Source of the DNA: Hyphomicrobiales bacterium
Lineage (GTDB): Bacteria > Pseudomonadota > Alphaproteobacteria > Rhizobiales > Rhizobiaceae
DNA: 64,000 bases
NCBI GenBank assembly: GCA_900469615.1
Contig: UBYA01000010.1
Location: 344,248-408,247 of the forward strand
Reading direction: 5' to 3'
Shown here: in pieces, positions 18,497-28,649 of the stretch
Position numbering within the stretch: position 1 is the first letter of the stretch
How the letters are laid out: every line of letters starts with the position of its first letter
Notes under the pieces: generated by a model
Seen by the model: only the letters and a program-made list of their open reading frames with translations
Databases searched by the model: none
Told to the model about the DNA's origin: nothing
Program-made: the position numbers and the translations under genes

Positions 18497-20170
18497 TCAG
18501 CCGTTTCCGGCCAGCAAGCGCTTGGCCGCCGCCCTCGCCTCTTCCGTGACCGAAGCGCCTGCGAGCATGCGGGCGATTTCCTCAGTGCGATCCTTCGGCT
18601 CCATGGTCGCGACCCGCGTGGAAATCTTTTCCGAGCCATCCGCAACCGGTCCCTTGGAAATCAGCAGATGCGTGGCAGCGCGTGCGGCGACCTGCGGCGC
18701 ATGCGTGACGGAAAGCACCTGTACGCGGTCGGAGAGGCGCTTCAGCCGCTGGCCGATCGCATCCGCGACCGCACCGCCGACGCCGGTATCGATTTCGTCG
18801 AAGACGAGGGTCGGTGCCGAGCCGCGGTCGGCAAGCGCCACCTTCAGCGCCAGCAGGAAGCGCGATAGTTCCCCCCCGGACGCGACCTTGGTGATCGGCC
18901 CGGGACGGGTGCCGGGGTTGGTCTGCACATGGAATTCGACGATATCGATGCCGTCGGCCGTCCCGGCCTCCGGATCGCTGGTGATCTCCACCATGAAGCG
19001 CGCCCGCTCGAGCTTCAGCGCCGGCAGCTCCGCCATGACGGCCCCGGCAAGTGCCTCGCCGGCATGGTGCCGCTTCTGCGACAGGCTGCGCGCGGCAGCA
19101 TCATAATCCGCCTTGGCCGCGGCGAGCTCGGCGTCCAGCCGCACCAGCCTCTCTTCACCGGCATCGACATCGGCAAGATCGGCAACCATACGCTCCGCCA
19201 ATGCCGGCAGTTCAGTGACCGGCACCGAGTATTTTCGCGAGGCTGCCCGCAGCGCGAACAGGCGCTCCTCGACCCGCTCCAGTTCGCGCGGATCGTATTC
19301 CGTTTTACGGAGCGCAGCCTCCACTTCCATCTGTGCGTTGGAGAGCTGGTCGAGAGCGGCATCGAGCAGCGCCACGGTGTCTTCCAGCAGGCCCGGCGCC
19401 TCATGGCTCTTACGCTCGAGCCTGCGCACCAGCGATGCGATATGCGGCACGGGCGATGCATTGCCGTTGAGGAATTCCGAAGCTTCGGCGATATCGCCGG
19501 CGATGCGCTCGGCCTTCATCATCCGCGAGCGTTTTTCGGCCAGCTCGTCCTCTTCGCCGTCCTGCGGCGAGAGCTTTTCCAGCTCCTCGACGGATGCACG
19601 AAGATAGTCCGCTTCGCGCGCGGCCTTCTCCACCTGGTCCCGGTGCTTCTTCAGCGTGCGATCTATATCGCGCCAGACCTTGTGAAGCCTGCCGACTTCC
19701 TGCGCGTCTTCGGCAAGACCGTCGAAAGCATCGAGCAAGGTGCGATGCGCGTCGGTATCGACGAGCGCGCGGTCGTCATGCTGGCCGTGGATCTCGACGA
19801 GAAGCTGCCCGATCTGGCGCATGAGCTGGACGCTGAGCGCCTGATCATTGACGAAAGCCTTGGTGCGGCCATCGGCGGACTGGACCCGGCGGAAAATCAG
19901 ATCGCCATCGTCGTCGAGACCGTTTTCGCGCAGGAGCTTGCGGGCCGGATGCTGCATGCCGACATCGAAAACCGCAGTGACCTGGCCGCGATCCTCGCCA
20001 TGGCGCACGAGACCGCCATCGCCGCGCCCGCCAAGGGCCAGCGATAGGCTGTCAAGCAGGATGGATTTGCCCGCGCCCGTCTCGCCGGTCAGCACCGAGA
20101 GCCCGGATTCGAAGGCAAGATCCAGCCGCTCGATCAGAACGATATCGCGGATCGAAAGCTGGATCAGCAT
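18497..20170 (-). CDS. recN: DNA repair protein RecN
   Basis: A 557-residue SMC-like ATPase that acts early in double-strand break repair. Walker A is GETGAGKS (29-36), followed by the long alpha-helical coiled-coil middle (about residues 150-380, with LEKLSPQDGEEDELAEKRSRM), the ABC signature SGGELSRFLLALKVAL and Walker B TLVFDEIDTGVGG. Length is right for the family. It follows bamD by 12 bases on the same strand, so it is probably read from the lpxC-bamD side or a promoter just upstream of bamD. Confidence 0.96.
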   Translation of the reverse strand: MLIQLSIRDIVLIERLDLAFESGLSVLTGETGAGKSILLDSLSLALGGRGDGGLVRHGEDRGQVTAVFDVGMQHPARKLLRENGLDDDGDLIFRRVQSADGRTKAFVNDQALSVQLMRQIGQLLVEIHGQHDDRALVDTDAHRTLLDAFDGLAEDAQEVGRLHKVWRDIDRTLKKHRDQVEKAAREADYLRASVEELEKLSPQDGEEDELAEKRSRMMKAERIAGDIAEASEFLNGNASPVPHIASLVRRLERKSHEAPGLLEDTVALLDAALDQLSNAQMEVEAALRKTEYDPRELERVEERLFALRAASRKYSVPVTELPALAERMVADLADVDAGEERLVRLDAELAAAKADYDAAARSLSQKRHHAGEALAGAVMAELPALKLERARFMVEITSDPEAGTADGIDIVEFHVQTNPGTRPGPITKVASGGELSRFLLALKVALADRGSAPTLVFDEIDTGVGGAVADAIGQRLKRLSDRVQVLSVTHAPQVAARAATHLLISKGPVADGSEKISTRVATMEPKDRTEEIARMLAGASVTEEARAAAKRLLAGNG

Positions 20171-20182
20171 CTGCGCTCAATC

Positions 20183-21028
20183 TCACGTCCCGAGAAGAAG
20201 TTTCTTGCCCGCTCTGGAAATCCAGGAACCCGAGTTCTCGCTCGGCTCGACGCCACCCTTCTGCAGCAGCTGATAGGAATCCTTATACCAGCGGCTGTCC
20301 GGATAATTGTGACCGAGAACGGCGGCTGCCGTCTGAGCTTCAGGCACGATACCCATTGCATAGTAAGCTTCGACCAGGCGCGCCAGCGCTTCCTCGATCT
20401 GGTTCGTCGTCGGATACTGTTCCACCACCACGCGGAAGCGGGAGATGGCGGCGAGGTAATCCTTGCGCTCCAGGTAGTAGCGACCGATCTGCATTTCCTT
20501 GCCGGCCAACTGGTCGCGCGCAAAGCGGATTTTTTCCTGCGCGTCGCTGACATATTGCGACTTCGGATAGGTATTGACGAGCTTGGTCATCGCCTCGATC
20601 GTCTGCTGTGCCGCACGCTGGTCCTGCGTCACGTCGACGATCTGCTTGGCAAAGGACGAGCCGACGAGATACTGAACGTAATCGGCATCCTCCGAGCCCG
20701 GATATTGCTTGAGGTAGCTGTTGCCCGTCTGCACGGCATCGTCATATCGGCCGGTGCGATACTTGACGAAAGTGCTCATCACCATCGCCTTGCGCGCCCA
20801 TTCGGAGAATGGCTGCTGCTGGTTGATGGCATCGAACTTGCGCCCGGCCTCCGTCATGTTGCCTGCCTTGATATTGGCAAGACCCTGGTTGTAGAGCATT
20901 TCCGGCGGATCAGTATCGACGCCGAGCTTGGTGATGTCGATGTCCTTCTTCGTATTGCAACCTGTCACCACCGCACCGGTACCGGCCAGAAGGAGCGATA
21001 CGAGCAAAGCCCGTGCTGTGATATTCAT
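20183..21028 (-). CDS. bamD: Outer-membrane assembly lipoprotein BamD
   Basis: A 281-residue lipoprotein of the BAM complex that inserts beta-barrel proteins into the outer membrane. The signal peptide ends in the lipobox VVTGC with the lipidated Cys at position 24. Five TPR-like repeats follow, for example LYNQGLANIKAGNMTEAGRKF, WARKAMVMSTFVKYRTGRYDDA and DAQEKIRFARDQLAGKEMQIG. The ATG at 21028 (MNITARALLV) begins directly at the signal peptide; an in-frame ATG eight codons upstream gives a charged extension and is less likely. It sits between lpxC and recN, a typical alphaproteobacterial order. Confidence 0.95.
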   Translation of the reverse strand: MNITARALLVSLLLAGTGAVVTGCNTKKDIDITKLGVDTDPPEMLYNQGLANIKAGNMTEAGRKFDAINQQQPFSEWARKAMVMSTFVKYRTGRYDDAVQTGNSYLKQYPGSEDADYVQYLVGSSFAKQIVDVTQDQRAAQQTIEAMTKLVNTYPKSQYVSDAQEKIRFARDQLAGKEMQIGRYYLERKDYLAAISRFRVVVEQYPTTNQIEEALARLVEAYYAMGIVPEAQTAAAVLGHNYPDSRWYKDSYQLLQKGGVEPSENSGSWISRAGKKLLLGT

Positions 21029-21290
21029 GCGTTCAGACCTTGCATAACCCATCGGATGACTGTCCCACTAACCGTCGTTGCGGAGACGGCGTTCTCTCGC
21101 TGGCGTTTCTAGCCGCAAAAACACCATCAGGGCAACGCATTGATGATGCATTAACGCATTTTTGTGGCAAAGGCCGCATATAGGCAGCCTTTAATCACTG
21201 TTTTGACAGAGGATTCTCATCCAGATCCGCACTGTCTGCCTGCCTTGCCGGCTCGCAAGGCCCAAGAGCAAATCATGCGAGTCGCCCGCC
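21029..21290. other. Intergenic region between bamD and lpxC
   Basis: About 260 bases with no supported gene on either strand; it should hold the bamD promoter. ACGCATT-type repeats at 21138-21160 (ACGCATTGATGATGCATTAA) form small inverted repeats of uncertain meaning. Confidence 0.45.
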
Positions 21291-21324
21291 AAAAAAAGAG
21301 CCGCCCCTCATCGGAGCGGCGGCT
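21291..21324 (-). terminator. Intrinsic terminator of lpxC
   Basis: On the minus strand AGCCGCC and GGCGGCT arms enclose a 12-base loop and are followed by CTTTTTTT, 24 bases after the lpxC stop. The plus strand also has TTTT after the stem, so it may be bidirectional. Confidence 0.85.
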
Positions 21325-21347
21325 TTTCTCATCTCAGTCCCGAACGA

Positions 21348-22307
21348 TCACGCCGACCAGGGAGCGAATTCGGGAGCGTTGACCGCGACGAAATCGCGGC
21401 TGTGAACGCGCTGACGCGGAGCCGAGGTTTCAACCACATCATAAGCCGTGGAATCGCTGAGCAAGGCCTTCAGAGCGTTCGCATTCATGCGATGACCGCC
21501 GCGATAAGAGCGGTAACAGCCGATGAATTGCGCGCCGGCCAGCGCCAGGTCGCCGACGGCGTCCAGCGTCTTGTGACGAACGAACTCATCCTTGGCGTAA
21601 CGCAGGCCTTCGACATTGATGACCGTGTTGTCGTCGGAAATGACGACGGAGTTTTCCAGCGACGACCCCAGCGCATGACCCGAAGCCCAAAGGCGCTCGA
21701 CATCGCGCATGAAGCCGAAGGTACGGGCACGCGACAATTCGGTCTTGAAGGTCTCGGCGGTCAGGTCGCCTTCCCACTTCTGTCGGCCGATCAGCGGGCA
21801 TTCGAAATCGATCTCTACTTCAAAGCGCGTACCGTCATAGGGACGGAATTCGCACCAGGAACCGCCAGCCTCGATCCGCACCGGCTTGTTGACGCGGATA
21901 TAGCGGCGCTTGACGCCGAGCGACTTGATGCCGGCCTGCTCGATTGCCTCGATGAACGGATAGGAGCTGCCGTCCATGATCGGCATTTCCGCACCCGTGA
22001 CTTCGACAACGACGTTATCGAGGCCGATCGCATAGATGGCAGCCATGACGTGCTCGACCGTCGCGACCGAGCGCGCCGGAGAAAAACCGAGAACCGTGCA
22101 GAGGTCGGTATTGCCGACCTGAGAGGAAACGGCGCGTAGCTCGGTCACGTCGCCATTGTCGTGCAGACGCTGGAAAACGACGCCGGTGCCGGCTTCGGCC
22201 GGATAGAAAGTGATCGACACGTTGGCACCGGAATGAACGCCGATACCCGAAAGTGTCACGGGGTTTGCAATGGTGGTCTGAAAACCAAGCAATCCGATTG
22301 CCATGTA
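21348..22307 (-). CDS. lpxC: UDP-3-O-acyl-N-acetylglucosamine deacetylase
   Basis: A 319-residue zinc amidase catalysing the first committed step of lipid A synthesis in the cytosol. Zinc ligands and catalytic residues can be placed: E84-H85 in ATVEHVMAAI, H244 and D248 in FVRHKTLDAVGD, and H271 in RGGHRMNANA. The length matches rhizobial LpxC. ATG 22307 (MAIGLLGFQTTIANPVTLSG) is preferred over an in-frame start 13 codons upstream. It lies downstream of ftsZ, the standard order at the end of dcw clusters, but a strong hairpin and a 327-base gap suggest its own promoter. Confidence 0.97.
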   Translation of the reverse strand, partial: YMAIGLLGFQTTIANPVTLSGIGVHSGANVSITFYPAEAGTGVVFQRLHDNGDVTELRAVSSQVGNTDLCTVLGFSPARSVATVEHVMAAIYAIGLDNVVVEVTGAEMPIMDGSSYPFIEAIEQAGIKSLGVKRRYIRVNKPVRIEAGGSWCEFRPYDGTRFEVEIDFECPLIGRQKWEGDLTAETFKTELSRARTFGFMRDVERLWASGHALGSSLENSVVISDDNTVINVEGLRYAKDEFVRHKTLDAVGDLALAGAQFIGCYRSYRGGHRMNANALKALLSDSTAYDVVETSAPRQRVHSRDFVAVNAPEFAPWSA

Positions 22308-22634
22308 ATTCTGCCTTCGTCTGTCTGATCCTGGCCGGACGGTCATCTTCGGACGCTGCCCTTCATCGCCGGTTCAGTCTGTTAACTACGCCGCGCACGT
22401 CACATACATTCATGATCGAATGTGATTCCGCAGGCTTGCTTGGTATCTACATACGCGCCGGGGCATCGCATTCCAAATCACTGTTTCTTTCGTTTTGTTA
22501 CGAAAGCAGTCAGTTGAATTCGTTGGGTAATTTCAGATACGACAACAGGTCTAAAATAAGGAAATCCGGGGCCTTTCGGCCCCGGATTTCATCAGGATGG
22601 TTAGCAACCTATTAAAAGGCCGCTTCGCATCGGG
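22308..22634. other. ftsZ-lpxC intergenic region with a strong hairpin
   Basis: No gene. GAAATCCGGGGCC (22561-22573) and GGCCCCGGATTTC (22578-22590) form a perfect 13-bp stem with a 4-base loop. On the minus strand it is followed by CTTATTTTAG, so it probably ends or stabilises the ftsZ transcript 45 bases after the stop. The remaining 250 bases are AT-richer and should contain the lpxC promoter. Confidence 0.6.
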
Positions 22635-24383
22635 TCAGTTCGACTGGCGGCGCAGGAAGGCCGGAATCTCGAGCTGGTCGTCCTCGTGGCTCGTCATGCG
22701 TGCCTGCGGAGCCTGGCGACCGTGATCGTCGAGGTTGCCGCGACGCGGAGCGTAGAGGCTTGCTTCCGGCGACGGCGCACGGCGCTGCTGCGGAGCCGGT
22801 GCGTTGGTCGGAGCCATCATATCGTCGAACGCCGGGTCTTCCTCGCGACGGCCGAGCGAATTGGTGATTCGCTTCAGCAGGCCCATCGGACCCCGTTCTT
22901 CGGTAGCCTGAGCAACGGCCGGCTGGGCGCGGTGTTCCATTTCGGCCTTAACGACCGGCGGGAAATCCTCGACCTTCGGCATGCGGACCTGCTCGGGAGC
23001 CTGCCGGATGATCGGCTGCTGATGCATGACCGGCGCCTGCTGCTGAGGCTGCGCTTGCGGCTGAACTGGAGCCTGACGAACCGGCTGGGCTTCCGGAGCG
23101 GCTGCGAAGATGCGGCTCTGCGGACGGAAGTTGTCTTCCGGCGCTGCGGCTTGCTGCATGGCCGGCTGCTGCTGGACGGGAGCCTGGCGGCTCATCTGGA
23201 TTTCCAGCTCACGCTCGAGATCGGCCTCTGCCGCACGAATGGTCTGGGCAACCGGGTCCACGGTACGGGGAGCCGGAGCGGCAGCCTGTGCGGTATGGGC
23301 CTGCGCGACGTGGGCAGGCTGAGCTGCGGCCGCTGCCGGAGCGGCGGCCGCGGAGGGACGCATAACAGGCTTGGCAGCCGGGCGGAATTCCATGCCCCTG
23401 TCGGATGCTTCGTTCATCGCACGGTCGATGCCCGTTGCGACGACGGAGACGCGGATGATGCCTTCCAGCGATTCGTCGAAAGTGGCGCCGAGGATGATGT
23501 TGGCGTCCGGATCGACTTCTTCGCGGATACGCGTTGCGGCTTCGTCGACTTCGAACAGGGTCAGATCGCGACCGCCGGTGATCGAGATCAGCAGGCCCTG
23601 CGCGCCCTTCATCGAGGTCTCATCGAGCAGCGGGTTGGCAATGGCGGCTTCGGCAGCCTGCATCGCGCGGCCCTGGCCGGAAGCCTCGCCGGTGCCCATC
23701 ATGGCGCGGCCCATTTCGCGCATGACCGAACGGACGTCGGCGAAGTCGAGGTTGATGAGACCTTCCTTCACCATCAGGTCGGTGATGCAGGCAACGCCCG
23801 AATAGAGAACCTGGTCGGCCATCGAGAACGCGTCGGCGAAAGTCGTCTTGTCGTTGGCGATGCGGAAGAGGTTCTGGTTCGGAATGACGATCAGCGTATC
23901 GACCGACTTCTGCAGTTCCTGGATGCCCTGCTCGGCGAGACGCATGCGGCGGCCGCCTTCGAAATGGAACGGCTTGGTGACGACGCCGACGGTCAGGATG
24001 CCCTTGTTGCGGGCGGCCTGTGCGACGACCGGCGCGGCACCCGTACCCGTGCCACCGCCCATGCCGGCGGTAACGAAGCACATATGCGTGCCGTTCAGGT
24101 GATCGATGATTTCATCGATGCACTCTTCAGCGGCTGCACGGCCGACTTCCGGCTGCGAACCGGCGCCGAGACCTTCCGTGACATTGACGCCGAGCTGGAT
24201 GATCCGCTCCGCCTTCGTCATGGTCAGTGCCTGCGCATCCGTGTTGGCGACGACGAAATCGACGCCCTGCAAGCCTGCCGTGATCATGTTGTTGACGGCA
24301 TTGCCGCCGCCGCCGCCAACACCGAACACGGTGATTCGCGGCTTAAGCTCGGTGATATCTGGCTTATGCAGCTTGATAGTCAT
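22635..24383 (-). CDS. ftsZ: Cell division protein FtsZ (long-linker form)
   Basis: A 582-residue tubulin-like GTPase that polymerises into the Z ring. The GTP-binding region is intact: [12 protein letters not shown] at residue 22 and the tubulin signature GGGTGTG at 109-115, with [11 protein letters not shown] and the T7 loop. After the globular part (to about 320) there is a very long Ala/Gln/Pro-rich linker of some 240 residues and then the conserved C-terminal peptide [10 protein letters not shown], which binds FtsA. Typical FtsZ has about 380-400 residues; extended linkers are a feature of the main FtsZ in Rhizobiales. It follows ftsA after 104 bases. Confidence 0.98.
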   Translation of the reverse strand: MTIKLHKPDITELKPRITVFGVGGGGGNAVNNMITAGLQGVDFVVANTDAQALTMTKAERIIQLGVNVTEGLGAGSQPEVGRAAAEECIDEIIDHLNGTHMCFVTAGMGGGTGTGAAPVVAQAARNKGILTVGVVTKPFHFEGGRRMRLAEQGIQELQKSVDTLIVIPNQNLFRIANDKTTFADAFSMADQVLYSGVACITDLMVKEGLINLDFADVRSVMREMGRAMMGTGEASGQGRAMQAAEAAIANPLLDETSMKGAQGLLISITGGRDLTLFEVDEAATRIREEVDPDANIILGATFDESLEGIIRVSVVATGIDRAMNEASDRGMEFRPAAKPVMRPSAAAAPAAAAAQPAHVAQAHTAQAAAPAPRTVDPVAQTIRAAEADLERELEIQMSRQAPVQQQPAMQQAAAPEDNFRPQSRIFAAAPEAQPVRQAPVQPQAQPQQQAPVMHQQPIIRQAPEQVRMPKVEDFPPVVKAEMEHRAQPAVAQATEERGPMGLLKRITNSLGRREEDPAFDDMMAPTNAPAPQQRRAPSPEASLYAPRRGNLDDHGRQAPQARMTSHEDDQLEIPAFLRRQSN

Positions 24384-24444
24384 TGTACCCGTTCCTTCTC
24401 TTTATGGCCGCATCGCCACGCCGGCCAATTCACTCGATTTCACT

Positions 24445-24486
24445 TGCCTGACGCTTGCCCCGGAATGACTTATCCGGGATCAGGCA
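24445..24486 (-). promoter_or_regulatory. Long hairpin in the ftsA-ftsZ intergenic region
   Basis: TGCCTGA pairs with TCAGGCA on the outside and CCCGGA with TCCGGG inside. It starts one base after the ftsA stop on the minus strand and ends about 60 bases before the ftsZ start. No T tract follows, so it is more likely an RNA-processing or stabilising element, or a partial attenuator, than a terminator. Confidence 0.5.
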
Positions 24487-24487
24487 C

Positions 24488-25819
24488 TCAAAAACTTTCC
24501 TTCAGCCATTGGCCGACACGGCCGATCCGGCTGTTGTTACCCCCAAGCGACGAGAGCAGACCGCTGCTCGGCGCATGTGTCTCCATGTCCGCGACCTGCG
24601 GATAAATCATCAGACCGACCGCCGTCGAAAAGGCCGGCCCCTTGGCCGCCGTCGGCAGGCCGGACACACCCATCGGACGGCCGATGCGAACGTTGCGGGC
24701 AAGAACGCGGCGCGCCACATCGGGCAGGCCGGTCAGCTGGCTGGCGCCGCCGGTGAGGACGACGCGCTTGCCGACGATCGGGCTGAAGCCCGAACGCTGG
24801 ATGCGATCGCGAATGAGCTCGAGGGTTTCCTCGATGCGAGCCTTGACGATGCGCGACACCAGGGCCTTCGGCACCTGCGTCGGCTGGTCACGCTCGTCTT
24901 CCCCGATCGGCGGGATGGAAATCAGCTCGCGCTCTTCCGAAGAATTCGCCAGCGCCGAGGCGTGGACGACCTTCAGCCGCTCCGCATCCTCGATGCGGGT
25001 GGAAAGGCCGCGGGCAAGATCCGTGGTGACGTGATGACCGCCAAGGCTGACGGCATCGGTATGCACCAGCTTACCCTCGGCAAAAACCGAGATCGTCGTC
25101 GTGCCGCCACCCATATCGATCGCGGCGCAGCCAAGCTCGACCTCGTCGTCGACGAGAGCGGCAAGGCCGCTGGCATAAGGCGTCGCCACCATGCCCTCGA
25201 CCGAAAGATGGGCGCGATTGATGCAGAGTTCGAGGTTGCGCAGAGCCGCGCGTTCCGCCGTCACCACATGCATGTCGACGCCGAGCGCATCGCCGAACAT
25301 CGCCAGCGGATCGCGAATGCCGCGTTCGCCGTCGAGAGAATATCCGGTCGCCAGCGAGTGCAGCACGGCGCGCTCCTGACGGATCGACTGCTGGCAGGCC
25401 GCGGCAAGAACCTTCTTGAGATCGTTGGCCTCGACTTCCTGCCCGCCGAGATCGATGGTGGCGGTATAGATGTCGCTGCCGAGACGACCGGCCGAAACAT
25501 TGACGATCAGGCTGTCGACGGTGAGGCCTGCCATGCGCTCCGCAGCGTCGACGGCAAGGCGGACGACACCCTCCAGCGCGTCGAGATCGGCGATGACGCC
25601 GGTCTTGATGCCGCGCGAGCGCTGATGGCCGATGCCGATGATCTCGATATTGTGCGTGCGGTTGGGAAGAACCTGACTTTCCTCGCGCGGCGTCAGACGC
25701 CCGATCATGCAGACGACCTTGGTCGAGCCGATGTCGAGCACCGACACGATATGCGACCGCTTCGAAGAAAGCGGCTTCAACCGAGGCAGGCCAAAATGAG
25801 ACGAACCGAATAAGCTCAT
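24488..25819 (-). CDS. ftsA: Cell division protein FtsA
   Basis: A 443-residue actin-like ATPase that anchors FtsZ to the membrane. Phosphate-1 motif VLDIGSTKVVCMIGRL, the SHS2/1C domain region, phosphate-2 region AAIDMGGGTTTISVF and adenosine motif VVLTGGASQLTGLPDVARRV are all present. The C-terminal RIGRVGQWLKESF is the amphipathic membrane-targeting helix. The ATG overlaps the ftsQ stop by four bases, indicating translational coupling. Length is normal for alphaproteobacteria (about 440). Confidence 0.97.
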   Translation of the reverse strand: MSLFGSSHFGLPRLKPLSSKRSHIVSVLDIGSTKVVCMIGRLTPREESQVLPNRTHNIEIIGIGHQRSRGIKTGVIADLDALEGVVRLAVDAAERMAGLTVDSLIVNVSAGRLGSDIYTATIDLGGQEVEANDLKKVLAAACQQSIRQERAVLHSLATGYSLDGERGIRDPLAMFGDALGVDMHVVTAERAALRNLELCINRAHLSVEGMVATPYASGLAALVDDEVELGCAAIDMGGGTTTISVFAEGKLVHTDAVSLGGHHVTTDLARGLSTRIEDAERLKVVHASALANSSEERELISIPPIGEDERDQPTQVPKALVSRIVKARIEETLELIRDRIQRSGFSPIVGKRVVLTGGASQLTGLPDVARRVLARNVRIGRPMGVSGLPTAAKGPAFSTAVGLMIYPQVADMETHAPSSGLLSSLGGNNSRIGRVGQWLKESF

Positions 25820-26748
25820 GTATCCTGCCCTGCTTTCTTCAAAGCCTTGTTTCTCGCATCGACGGCAGCCTGACGGCGAACCGCGGCATCCGGGGTTAAT
25901 TCAATCGCGGTGCGATCATCGAGACGAAGATCGACCGCAGCGATATCGCGCTGCAGAAGGTTTTCATCCTTGTCGAGCTTGGTCAGCCGCGCGAGCGCAC
26001 CATCGATATTGTCTTCCGGCAATTTGATGATCACGCCGTTGTCGAGATAGAGATCCCAGCGGCGGCCGGCGACACGCACGAACGCCTTCACATGGCTGCT
26101 GACATCCGGCCACTTGGCAAACTCGCCCTCGACTGATGCGGCTGCGACTTCCGCATCGCGGCCAACGAAGAGCGGCAGCTTTGCGAATTTATTGTCGCGC
26201 AGCGGAGCGATGACACTGCCATCCTTCTGGATCAGCGAAAGCTCGGAGCCGTGCTGCCAGATGGCGTAGGCCTTGCGTTCCTTGAGCCTCACCTCGACAG
26301 CCTTGGGATAGACCTTGCGAACTTCCACACTTTCGACCCAGGGCAGATTCGCGATCTTCTGCCGGGCCGCATCGGCATCGAGAGCAACGAGCGACGTCGT
26401 GCCATCGAGGCCGAGAAGCTGCAGGATCTCGATTTCCGACGTCTCGTCATTGCCCGAGACCTTCACGTCCTCGATGGCAAAACCGGCAGCCGAGGTGGTT
26501 GCCTCGGCAACGGCCTGCGTGTGACCGCCGACCGACATGCCGTAGAGACCCGTCGCAGCGAGCAGTGCGAAAGCGGAAACCGTACCCGTGTGAGACGGAA
26601 TATTGACGCGACCCGAACCAAGGCTGACCAGGAAACGGACGACACGGCGCAGCGGACGCGGCAAAACGAAGGCGTCCTCGACATCATCGATGGCAAGCGG
26701 GACGCGATGGCGGGATCGCCTAATATTTTTGAGCGTCAGCGCAAACAA
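25816..26748 (-). CDS. ftsQ: Cell division protein FtsQ
   Basis: A bitopic divisome protein (310 residues) that links FtsL/FtsB-type components to the ring. It has a cytoplasmic N-terminus, one transmembrane helix ([18 protein letters not shown]), then the POTRA domain [20 protein letters not shown] and the FtsQ beta domain ([19 protein letters not shown]). I favour the TTG at 26748: GGAGGA lies exactly six bases upstream and the product starts MFALTLKN. A GTG at 26769 would extend it by seven glycine-rich residues without a ribosome-binding site. It overlaps the end of ddlB by 13 bases and ftsA by four. Confidence 0.94.
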   Translation of the reverse strand: MFALTLKNIRRSRHRVPLAIDDVEDAFVLPRPLRRVVRFLVSLGSGRVNIPSHTGTVSAFALLAATGLYGMSVGGHTQAVAEATTSAAGFAIEDVKVSGNDETSEIEILQLLGLDGTTSLVALDADAARQKIANLPWVESVEVRKVYPKAVEVRLKERKAYAIWQHGSELSLIQKDGSVIAPLRDNKFAKLPLFVGRDAEVAAASVEGEFAKWPDVSSHVKAFVRVAGRRWDLYLDNGVIIKLPEDNIDGALARLTKLDKDENLLQRDIAAVDLRLDDRTAIELTPDAAVRRQAAVDARNKALKKAGQDT

Positions 26749-27662
26749 GACGCGTCCTCCACCATCCACCGGAGAAATTCACCAAAAGAGTAGCCGGCAT
26801 GAGCGGCCATTTCAGGCACCAGGGAGGTAGGAGTCATGCCGGGCTGGGTATTGACCTCCAGCCAGACAAGTTCGCCCTCTTCGGAAAAGCGATCGTCGAA
26901 GCGAAAGTCGGATCGACTAACGCCGCGGCAGCCGATAGCTTCATGCGCCCTTAACGATAATATTTGTATCTTTTGGTAAAGATTCGGTGAAATTTCCGCC
27001 GGCAAGACATGTTTTGACCCACCCTTGGCGTACTTGGCGTCATAATCATAGAAGCTGTGGCCGAGCGGTACGATCTCGGTAACACCGAGGACCTTGCCGC
27101 CCATGACGCCGCAGGTCAGCTCCCGCCCATAGACATAACGCTCGACCAGCACCTCGTCGCCATAACGCCATTCCGCCGACGTCACGATCTGCGGCGGATG
27201 CGCCTGATCTTCCTTGACGATCACGACACCGAAACTGGACCCTTCGCGCACCGGCTTGACGACATAGGGCGGCTCCATGGGGTGCTCGCCGACGATATCG
27301 AAGCGGTTCATGACCATCGAGCCCGCGACCGGAATACCGGCCGCCGCAGCAACCGTCTTGGCGCGCGACTTGTCCATCGCAAGCGCCGAGGCAAGCACGC
27401 CGGAATGTGTGTAGGGGATCTGCAGGTACTCCAGAATGCCCTGGATCGTTCCATCCTCGCCGAAGGGACCATGCAGCGCGTTGAAGACGACGTCCGGCTT
27501 CAGTTCGGCCAGGCGGCTGGCGACATCATGACCCACGTCGACGCGGGCAACCTGAAAGCCCTCGGCTTCGAGGGCATCGGCGCATGCCTTCCCCGAAGAA
27601 AGGCTGACAGGCCTTTCCGAGGAAAATCCGCCCAGAAGGACAGCCACATGCTTGCCACCCAT
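26736..27662 (-). CDS. ddlB: D-alanine--D-alanine ligase
   Basis: A 308-residue ATP-grasp ligase that makes the D-Ala-D-Ala dipeptide used by MurF. The N-terminal [39 protein letters not shown], the ATP-binding [15 protein letters not shown], and the Mg-site ending [22 protein letters not shown] are all readable. It lies directly upstream of ftsQ with overlapping reading frames, so it belongs to the ddlB-ftsQ-ftsA-ftsZ transcript. Unlike most rhizobial clusters I can picture, the gene before it is not murB but aqpZ. Confidence 0.97.
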   Translation of the reverse strand: MGGKHVAVLLGGFSSERPVSLSSGKACADALEAEGFQVARVDVGHDVASRLAELKPDVVFNALHGPFGEDGTIQGILEYLQIPYTHSGVLASALAMDKSRAKTVAAAAGIPVAGSMVMNRFDIVGEHPMEPPYVVKPVREGSSFGVVIVKEDQAHPPQIVTSAEWRYGDEVLVERYVYGRELTCGVMGGKVLGVTEIVPLGHSFYDYDAKYAKGGSKHVLPAEISPNLYQKIQILSLRAHEAIGCRGVSRSDFRFDDRFSEEGELVWLEVNTQPGMTPTSLVPEMAAHAGYSFGEFLRWMVEDASCLR

Positions 27663-27908
27663 TAACTACCCCCGACTTCACGGTCTCTGCTCTGCTTTTG
27701 CGGGGCCTCGCCTGATCGCGATTCTCGCCGCTTTTCAATAGGCCGATTAGAACGACATTAAGGTTAATGAAGCGTTTACTTTCGTTAACTTTCGGCCGCC
27801 CCGCCGATGGTCGAATGGTTCGAATCAAATCGGCTTAAAGAATTCTGCCATTGGAATCAGAGAGTTGCTACTTTTGAAATTGCTACATTTAGATTTTTTT
27901 AAACAAAG
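27663..27908. other. Intergenic region upstream of ddlB
   Basis: About 245 bases between aqpZ and ddlB with no gene; it probably carries a promoter for ddlB-ftsQAZ because the aqpZ terminator cuts off upstream transcription. CATTAAGGTTAATG is an inverted repeat at 27756-27769, and TTAACGAAAG (minus strand, 27779-27788) recurs upstream of mraZ. Confidence 0.45.
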
Positions 27909-27938
27909 AGCCCCGCATCGAGGGATCGATGCGGGGCT
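27909..27938 (-). terminator. Intrinsic terminator of aqpZ
   Basis: AGCCCCGCATCGA and TCGATGCGGGGCT form a perfect 13-bp stem with a 4-base loop, followed on the minus strand by CTTTGTTTAAAAAAA. It starts 24 bases after the aqpZ stop. Confidence 0.85.
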
Positions 27939-27962
27939 GAAGGCCTTGAAATCAGGCCTCTA

Positions 27963-28649
27963 TCACTCGCTGTCGTCGACCAGTTTCCAGACGAGCCCGC
28001 CCAATGCACCGCCGACGATCGGCGCGACCCAGAACAGCCAAAGCTGCTGCAGCGCCCAGCCGCCGACGAACAGGGCCTGCCCCGTCGAACGGGCGGGATT
28101 GACCGACGTATTGGTGATCGGGATCGAAATCAGGTGGATGAGCGTCAGCGCCAGGCCGATGGCGATCGGCGCGAAGCCGGCAGGCACTTTGCTGCTCGTC
28201 GAGCCGAGAATCACGACGAGGAAAAACAAGGTCAGCACGATCTCGGCCACCAATGCCGAGACCATCGAATAGCCGCCCGGCGAATGTTCCCCGTAACCGT
28301 TCGCAGCAAAGCCGCCGAGTTGGAAATCGGCCTTGCCGCTGGCAATCAGATAAAGCACGGCGGCAGCGGCGATGGCGCCGATGACCTGCGCGACGATATA
28401 GGGAACAAGCTGCCCGCCAGGAAAGCGGCCAGCCACCGTCAGGCCGACCGAAACGGCCGGATTGAAATGCCCTCCCGAAATGCCCCCCACGGCAAAAGCC
28501 ATGGTCAGCACTGTCAGACCGAACGCAAAAGCAACACCTAGAAAACCGATACCCAGGCTCGGAAATGCCGCCGCAAAGATTGCGCTGCCGCAGCCGCCAA
28601 ATACGAGCCAGAATGTCCCAAGAAACTCAGCTATGAGTTTTTTCTGCAT
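27963..28649 (-). CDS. aqpZ: Aquaporin Z
   Basis: A 228-residue six-helix water channel of the inner membrane. Both pore NPA motifs are present: N63-P64-A65 in [11 protein letters not shown] and N184-P185-A186 in [11 protein letters not shown]. The Arg after the second NPA and the small residues around it fit the water-selective AqpZ type more than glycerol facilitators. ATG 28649 has AAGGAG and GGGG upstream; an in-frame start eight codons earlier is less supported. It sits inside the dcw region between murB and ddlB, with its own terminator. Confidence 0.95.
   Translation of the reverse strand: MQKKLIAEFLGTFWLVFGGCGSAIFAAAFPSLGIGFLGVAFAFGLTVLTMAFAVGGISGGHFNPAVSVGLTVAGRFPGGQLVPYIVAQVIGAIAAAAVLYLIASGKADFQLGGFAANGYGEHSPGGYSMVSALVAEIVLTLFFLVVILGSTSSKVPAGFAPIAIGLALTLIHLISIPITNTSVNPARSTGQALFVGGWALQQLWLFWVAPIVGGALGGLVWKLVDDSE

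Noticed and set aside
27774..27788. A full CtrA site before ddlB
   Set aside because: Only the first half (TTAA) matches at the required spacing; the second half is AAAC, so it was not called as a CtrA site.
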